Made by a program: the position numbers and the translations under genes | Part shown: positions 5,097-9,528 of the stretch, piece by piece | Numbering within the stretch: position 1 is the first letter of the stretch | How the letters are laid out: each line of letters begins with the position of its first letter | Notes under the pieces: generated by a model | What the model saw: only the letters and a program-made list of their open reading frames with translations | Database searches by the model: none | What the model was told of the DNA's origin: nothing | Origin: Bacteroidales bacterium | GTDB taxonomy: Bacteria; Bacteroidota; Bacteroidia; Bacteroidales; SM23-62 | Assembly (NCBI GenBank): GCA_016783865.1 | Contig: JADHVS010000170.1 | Coordinates: 1 to 9,528, forward strand | Direction: 5' to 3' | DNA: 9,528 bases

Positions 5097-8000
5097 ATGA
5101 AAAACATCTACCGCTTCCTTGGATTTATAATGATTTCATGGATTGTTTCCCTGACAGTCAATGCCCAGCCTGTAGAAAAAAGTGACACCATCTGGTCGAA
5201 CGAGATCTGGTCTGCCGATACAGTTAAAGTTACAGACAACATTGTTATCGTTGACGACGTTACCCTAACCATTAATCCGGGTACCCGCGTTGAGTTTCAG
5301 GGCCCCCACCATATGGTTATCCTGGGAACTATTAACGCTGTGGGAACAGAATCCGATACCATTGTTTTTACCGCTGCCGATACCACCGGATTTAGCGATT
5401 TTGAATCCACAGATGGCAGTTGGAACGGAATGATTTTTTATAATGGCATGGGATATGGAGGTGCGAATGGTGCAATGGATGACAACGATACATCAAGGTT
5501 GTCGCACTGCCGGATAGAATTTACCAAAGCCATCCCGACAGCTGAACTGGTTTGGTCTGCCATTGAAGTTGGCCAGTTCTCCAGGCTGGTCATTTCAAAT
5601 TGTGAAATACGAAATAACTATACATTTTCCAGTGGAGGGGCAATCAGGCTCTATTCCAGCAGTGACTTTGCCATCCTGGATAATTATATTCATCATAATG
5701 TAGCAGTAGAACAGGGCGGGGGTATCTTTTCCAGCCAATCAGCCCCGGTAATCAAAGGAAATACCATTACTTACAACAGGACAACCTCCATGGATCCGGC
5801 TTCCGGACATGGTGGCGGTATTGGTATATGGGGAATGAATCCGTTGATCAGCAACAATATCATTCAACACAACCAGGCTATTTATGGCGCCGGGATCTTT
5901 CTGAGTAATTCATTCGGGATCGTAGAAAACAATACTATCGCATACAATACCGGATATGATCAGCTTCCTGATCTCAGAAGCATTGGAGGTGGGATCTATA
6001 TGGAACAAACCTCCTCTCCCAGGATCAGGAGCAACCTGGTATCCAATAATTATGCAATTGAGGGAGGAGGTATTTACTTCATCAACAGTCAACCGGATAT
6101 TATCAATAATCTGATCGTAAACAACACCGGTACCGATGCTGGCGGAAGCCTTTATGGCTGGGATTCAGAGGCAAATGTTATCAATAACACCATCGCCAGA
6201 AATGTATCCGTTTATGGCGGGGGCATGAACCTGACAAATACCAGGATGGAATTTATTAACAATATTTTCTGGGAGAACGGCGAAATACATCTCCAGGACA
6301 AGTTTGCCATTCTCGAGGCGAACAGCAGCATAATCCAGGGCGGGGCAACCATTATCGCGGGTGTTGGAACCTACCATTTTACCTCCCTCATTGAGGATGA
6401 TCCTGGTTTTATCTCAAAATCGCTTGGCAATGGGAAGGACTATGATGGTCTTGTCAATACTGATTGGAGTGTTACAGGTGTTTCGCCATGTGTAAATGCA
6501 GGATTGCAAGACCTGGGGGATATTCCAGTCCCGAAAAACGACCTTATGGGAAATAAAAGAATAGAGCATAATATCATAGATATTGGTGCATATGAGCTTC
6601 ATGTACCCGTGATGTACTTTCATGATACTATTAAGGCAGACACTACCTGGATCGCAGATACAGTAAGAGTTGATGGTGACATCACCGTTAATGATGATGT
6701 AACACTTACCATATTACCAGGAACATACGTTGAATTTCAGGTTCCTTTCAAGATCCAGGTAAATGGAACCCTTATTGCCAGAGGCAACCAGGATAAAATG
6801 ATCACCTTCACAGTGGCAGACACAATCGGTTTTCATGACCCTTCAATTTCAGATGGTGGCTGGGGTGGCATCACTTTCGATAACAGTTATGACGGAATGA
6901 ATAATGATATGGCCGATAATGATTCCTCAGTTTTCAGGTTTTGTCACTTCAGCCTTGCCAAAGCCATTGAACCTGATCCCTGGGGAGGGGCCTTATCATT
7001 AAAATATTACTCAAAAGTCACGGTTTCTGATTGTGTGTTTGAAAATAATTCTGCCCAATCTGGAGGAGGTGCTATCTACCTGAACAGAAGCGATATGGTT
7101 ATACTGAATTGCCAGTTTTATAATAATGTGGCCGGTGGTCAGGGTGGTGGAGCCATATTTACAGAAAGGGAGGTTGAGATTACCCTCAGGCACAATACCT
7201 TTGAAAATAACTTTTCCACATGGCGGGGAGGAGCCATTAACCTGTACTCCTCTAAAGCCATCATTGACCAAAACATTTTTACCAATAATAATGCCCTGAA
7301 CAGGGGAGGTGCAATATATCTCAGGCAAACCCCGGGTATCATTTCAGGTAACTTATTAAGTAATAACTATTCAGGTAACTTTGGAGGAGGAATGTGCCTC
7401 CAGGAGAAAAACTGCCAGCTAATTAATAATTTGATTATCAATAACTCAGCTAATGGTGCAGGTGGCGGGATATATTTGCTTTATATTGATGATGCCCTCA
7501 CCTCAAATAATACTGTCTGCAATAACTATGCGCAAACAGGTGGAGGTACCTATAATGCTTTTACAAACCACAGATCATACAATGATATCCTCTATGGGAA
7601 TGACTGTGCAAGCTACGGGAAGCAGTATGGATTATACTCGGTCCAGGTATCCCTTGAATTCAGTAACTCTAACATCGAAGGCGGTCCCGGTGAAATAGGG
7701 ATCTTTACAGGCCAGAAATTACCCGGCACCTTTACCAATATGATTGATTCCTTGCCGGAATTTATCAGTCCATCCGACGGACCGGGCAATATTTATGACG
7801 GAACAATTGCAAACTGGAACCTGAAATCCATCTCACCATGCATAAATGCCGGGACATTGGATGGATTAGCAGGCATTGCGGTAAATTTAGATTTCGTTGG
7901 AAACCCAAGGATTTTCGCCGATATTGTCGACGTTGGTGCTTATGAAAGCCAGTATGGTTTGCCGGTTATCACCAAACAACCTTTTAACCAGGTTACCTGC

Positions 8001-9308
8001 AGCAATGATTCGGTTTCATTTATTGTAAAAACAGAATTTGAGTCTTTTTTCCAATGGCAAAAAGATGAAGAAGATATCCCCGGTGCAACAAACAGCACAT
8101 ATATGATTAATCCCGTTTCCGCGGAGGACGCCGGAAATTACCAGTGCATGGTTTCCAATGCTTTTGGCACAATAGCCAGCATACCTGTCTACATGGTTGC
8201 CAGTGCTGCTCCGGAAATCACCCTTCAACCTCAGACCACCTGGGGTGTTGAAGAAAAAAGAACGATATTAAGTACTGCAGCCACAGGTACACCACCCATC
8301 CATTATCAGTGGTTTAAGGATGGAGATTTACTCCCGCTTAAGAAATATCCGGATCTCTGGATCAATAATACCAGTGCAGGTAGCGAAGGCGTGTTTCATT
8401 GCATCATAGCAAATGTATGCGGTGAAGTATCAACAGACTCGGTCCAGCTTTATCTGGCACCTCAGTTATGCATGGTAACGGTAGATTCCACCACCGGTAA
8501 AAACCTGGTTATCTGGGAAAAGAAATCAACCGCACCCATTGAATCCTATAATATTTACCGGGAAAGTGTTGTAGCAGGAGAATATGATCTCATTGGAAAT
8601 GTCCCTGCCGATGATTTGAGTGAATTTACCGATTCCACTGCTGATCCGCGGGAACAGGCATACATTTACAGGATCACGGCAATGGATGCCAACGGGAATG
8701 AGTCAGACCTGAACCTGTCGCGTCCCCATAAAACGATACACCTGTTGACAAGTATCAAGCCGGAAGACCAGACCATTCAGTGTGAATGGGACCATTATTA
8801 TGGTTTCGACTATGGGACAATGTTCATTTACAGGGGTATCACCGGGACAACAATGGGCCTTGTTAAATCCATTTCAAGCAGCTTGTTCTCATGGACCGAC
8901 CTTAATGCAGAACCAGGGCAGGATTATTATTACCGGATCATGGTGGAAAGCCCTGCCCCCTGCAACCCGACTGGCGGGAAAAAAGCCGGTTCCGGCCCAT
9001 ACAGTCACTCCCTCTCGAACCAGGATGATAACCGCTTACAGGTCACCTCCATTGAGGATGCAAAGACCGAAAGCAGTATAGTTGTATTTCCTAATCCATT
9101 CTCAGATCATACTACACTGCGATTCCCCAATCCTGAACACTCAGAGTATACCCTGCTCGTCAGAGATATATCAGGCAAACTGGTCCGCAATCAGGGCAAA
9201 ATTACCGGAGAAGAGATTATCCTGAGCAGGGATAATCTTAAAGCAGGATACTATTTTGTCGAAATCCGTGGTCTTGAAACATTCCGTGGAAAGGTAGTCA
9301 TTGAGTAA
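5097..9308 (+). CDS. Giant T9SS-secreted protein: two beta-helix domains, Ig-like and Fn3-like modules, sorting domain
   Basis: A 1403-residue exported protein, probably surface-attached or released; its ligand is unknown. Domains in order: signal peptide (1-23, ending VNAQ); beta-helix domain A (about 30-500) and B (about 510-950), each beginning with ADTV.V..(I)..DDVTLTI.PGT.VEFQ and ending with (D)(I/V)GAYE (495-500, 945-950). Coils carry repeated N-N...GGG(A/I) motifs, about eight in A and seven in B. Then come two Ig-like domains: about 955-1034 with C968, W987 and DAGNYQC (C1017), and about 1039-1120 with YQWFKDG and C1102. Fibronectin-III-like stretches follow (about 1123-1210 and 1213-1305, with YNIYRE and FIYRG strands). 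The type A sorting domain (about 1326-1403) has VVFPNPF, LLVRDISGKLVR and GYYFVEI; it directs type IX export and is cleaved. No enzyme active site is seen. ATG 5097 is the natural start, with the signal peptide directly after it; a terminator follows the TAA. Confidence 0.93.
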   Translation: MKNIYRFLGFIMISWIVSLTVNAQPVEKSDTIWSNEIWSADTVKVTDNIVIVDDVTLTINPGTRVEFQGPHHMVILGTINAVGTESDTIVFTAADTTGFSDFESTDGSWNGMIFYNGMGYGGANGAMDDNDTSRLSHCRIEFTKAIPTAELVWSAIEVGQFSRLVISNCEIRNNYTFSSGGAIRLYSSSDFAILDNYIHHNVAVEQGGGIFSSQSAPVIKGNTITYNRTTSMDPASGHGGGIGIWGMNPLISNNIIQHNQAIYGAGIFLSNSFGIVENNTIAYNTGYDQLPDLRSIGGGIYMEQTSSPRIRSNLVSNNYAIEGGGIYFINSQPDIINNLIVNNTGTDAGGSLYGWDSEANVINNTIARNVSVYGGGMNLTNTRMEFINNIFWENGEIHLQDKFAILEANSSIIQGGATIIAGVGTYHFTSLIEDDPGFISKSLGNGKDYDGLVNTDWSVTGVSPCVNAGLQDLGDIPVPKNDLMGNKRIEHNIIDIGAYELHVPVMYFHDTIKADTTWIADTVRVDGDITVNDDVTLTILPGTYVEFQVPFKIQVNGTLIARGNQDKMITFTVADTIGFHDPSISDGGWGGITFDNSYDGMNNDMADNDSSVFRFCHFSLAKAIEPDPWGGALSLKYYSKVTVSDCVFENNSAQSGGGAIYLNRSDMVILNCQFYNNVAGGQGGGAIFTEREVEITLRHNTFENNFSTWRGGAINLYSSKAIIDQNIFTNNNALNRGGAIYLRQTPGIISGNLLSNNYSGNFGGGMCLQEKNCQLINNLIINNSANGAGGGIYLLYIDDALTSNNTVCNNYAQTGGGTYNAFTNHRSYNDILYGNDCASYGKQYGLYSVQVSLEFSNSNIEGGPGEIGIFTGQKLPGTFTNMIDSLPEFISPSDGPGNIYDGTIANWNLKSISPCINAGTLDGLAGIAVNLDFVGNPRIFADIVDVGAYESQYGLPVITKQPFNQVTCSNDSVSFIVKTEFESFFQWQKDEEDIPGATNSTYMINPVSAEDAGNYQCMVSNAFGTIASIPVYMVASAAPEITLQPQTTWGVEEKRTILSTAATGTPPIHYQWFKDGDLLPLKKYPDLWINNTSAGSEGVFHCIIANVCGEVSTDSVQLYLAPQLCMVTVDSTTGKNLVIWEKKSTAPIESYNIYRESVVAGEYDLIGNVPADDLSEFTDSTADPREQAYIYRITAMDANGNESDLNLSRPHKTIHLLTSIKPEDQTIQCEWDHYYGFDYGTMFIYRGITGTTMGLVKSISSSLFSWTDLNAEPGQDYYYRIMVESPAPCNPTGGKKAGSGPYSHSLSNQDDNRLQVTSIEDAKTESSIVVFPNPFSDHTTLRFPNPEHSEYTLLVRDISGKLVRNQGKITGEEIILSRDNLKAGYYFVEIRGLETFRGKVVIE

Positions 9309-9315
9309 ATAATCC

Positions 9316-9357
9316 AGCCGCAGAGTACCTTCCAACTACCTCTGCGGCTACTTTTTT
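9316..9357 (+). terminator. Rho-independent terminator after the T9SS cargo gene
   Basis: A perfect 10-bp stem, AGCCGCAGAG (9316-9325) with CTCTGCGGCT (9340-9349), has a 14-base loop and is followed by TTTTTT (9352-9357). It begins 7 bases after the stop codon. On the minus strand the same hairpin is followed by GGATTATTT, so it might also work weakly for the convergent reading frame to the right. Confidence 0.92.
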
Positions 9358-9363
9358 CGCTAT

Positions 9364-9528
9364 TTAGAAGAATTGAAGCTCCTCGCGAATGCGAACCATT
9401 TGCTTGTCAGCGAATGCTTTAAGAACCATTTGCTTGTCAGCGAATGCTTTAAGAACCATTTGCTTGTCAGCGAATGCTTTAAGAACCATTTGCTTGTCAG
9501 CGAATGCTTTAAGAACCATTTGCTTGTC
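9364..9528 (-). CDS. Possible C-terminal end of a decapeptide-repeat protein (partial)
   Basis: Tentative. Read on the minus strand from the window edge, the 30-bp repeat gives the decapeptide KAFADKQMVL: a partial copy, three exact copies, and a last copy ending in R. It is followed by IREELQFF and a TAA stop at 9366-9364. Repeat length is a multiple of three, and the frame runs through the non-repetitive last eight codons to a stop just before a terminator hairpin, as expected for a convergent gene. However, the repeat is also open in three other frames, two on the plus strand (one from an ATG at 9389), so coding status cannot be settled here. I do not recognise the family. The mix of charged and hydrophobic residues makes this the most protein-like of the open frames. 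Confidence 0.35.
   Translation of the reverse strand, partial: DKQMVLKAFADKQMVLKAFADKQMVLKAFADKQMVLKAFADKQMVRIREELQFF
9391..9528. repeat. 30-bp tandem repeat, 4.6 copies, running off the window
   Basis: Units lie at 9391-9420, 9421-9450, 9451-9480 and 9481-9510, plus 18 bases of a fifth. The copies are identical apart from the first two bases of the first unit (GC instead of AA). The bases just before it (GCGAATGC at 9385-9392) resemble part of a unit, suggesting a decayed edge copy. No spacers separate the units, so it is not a CRISPR array. Confidence 0.97.

Noticed and set aside
5910..7342. Several minus-strand ORFs of 60-105 codons inside the T9SS cargo gene
   Set aside because: They lie wholly antisense to a strongly supported coding region, have no promoter or family motifs, and are explained by its repetitive Asn/Gly-rich codons.
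9391..9528. CRISPR array
   Set aside because: The 30-base units follow each other directly with no spacers, and no cas genes are nearby; it is a simple tandem repeat.

Overview
The window looks like chromosomal DNA of a Bacteroidota species, most likely a free-living or anaerobic Bacteroidia lineage. Four signs support this: a type IX secretion (T9SS) C-terminal sorting domain, several promoters of the Bacteroidota form TTTG-N19/20-TAnnTTTG, start codons without Shine-Dalgarno sequences, and a thioredoxin of the form common in Bacteroides. No phage, IS element, CRISPR array, rRNA or tRNA was seen.

Layout. At the left edge (1-21, minus) lies the first seven codons of a gene whose leader carries a TPP (thiamine pyrophosphate) riboswitch (59-136, minus) and a clear promoter (145-176, minus). 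Next, on the minus strand, is trxA (251-607) with its own promoter and a strong terminator; the T-tract of that terminator doubles as the -33 box of the riboswitch promoter. Divergent from trxA is cca (782-2206, plus), a tRNA CCA-adding enzyme with an HD domain. It runs convergently into a secreted endonuclease/exonuclease/phosphatase-family protein (2143-3219, minus), and the two coding regions overlap by 64 bp. Upstream of that gene on the same strand is a lipoprotein with an N-terminal Ig-like (ASH-type) domain and a parallel beta-helix (3325-4752, minus). A 344-bp intergenic region rich in 7-bp TCAC repeats separates it from a divergent 1403-residue T9SS cargo (5097-9308, plus). That protein has two tandem beta-helix domains, two Ig-like domains, fibronectin-III-like modules and a sorting domain. 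A textbook terminator follows. The window then ends inside a perfect 30-bp tandem repeat that may encode a decapeptide repeat at the C-terminus of a minus-strand gene.

How the genes relate. The left part is housekeeping: thiamine-responsive uptake or export, redox, and tRNA maturation. The right part is envelope and secretion: a lipoprotein and a giant secreted beta-helix protein, divergently placed and sharing the same beta-helix entry module (three copies in the window). This suggests surface display or adhesion, but no catalytic or ligand-binding site is recognisable. Most of the window is ordinary. The points most worth a second look are the three sets of 7-bp promoter-proximal repeats, the terminal 30-bp/10-residue repeat, the triple beta-helix module, and the terminator/promoter overlap in front of the TPP riboswitch. 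I found no convincing undescribed multi-gene system.
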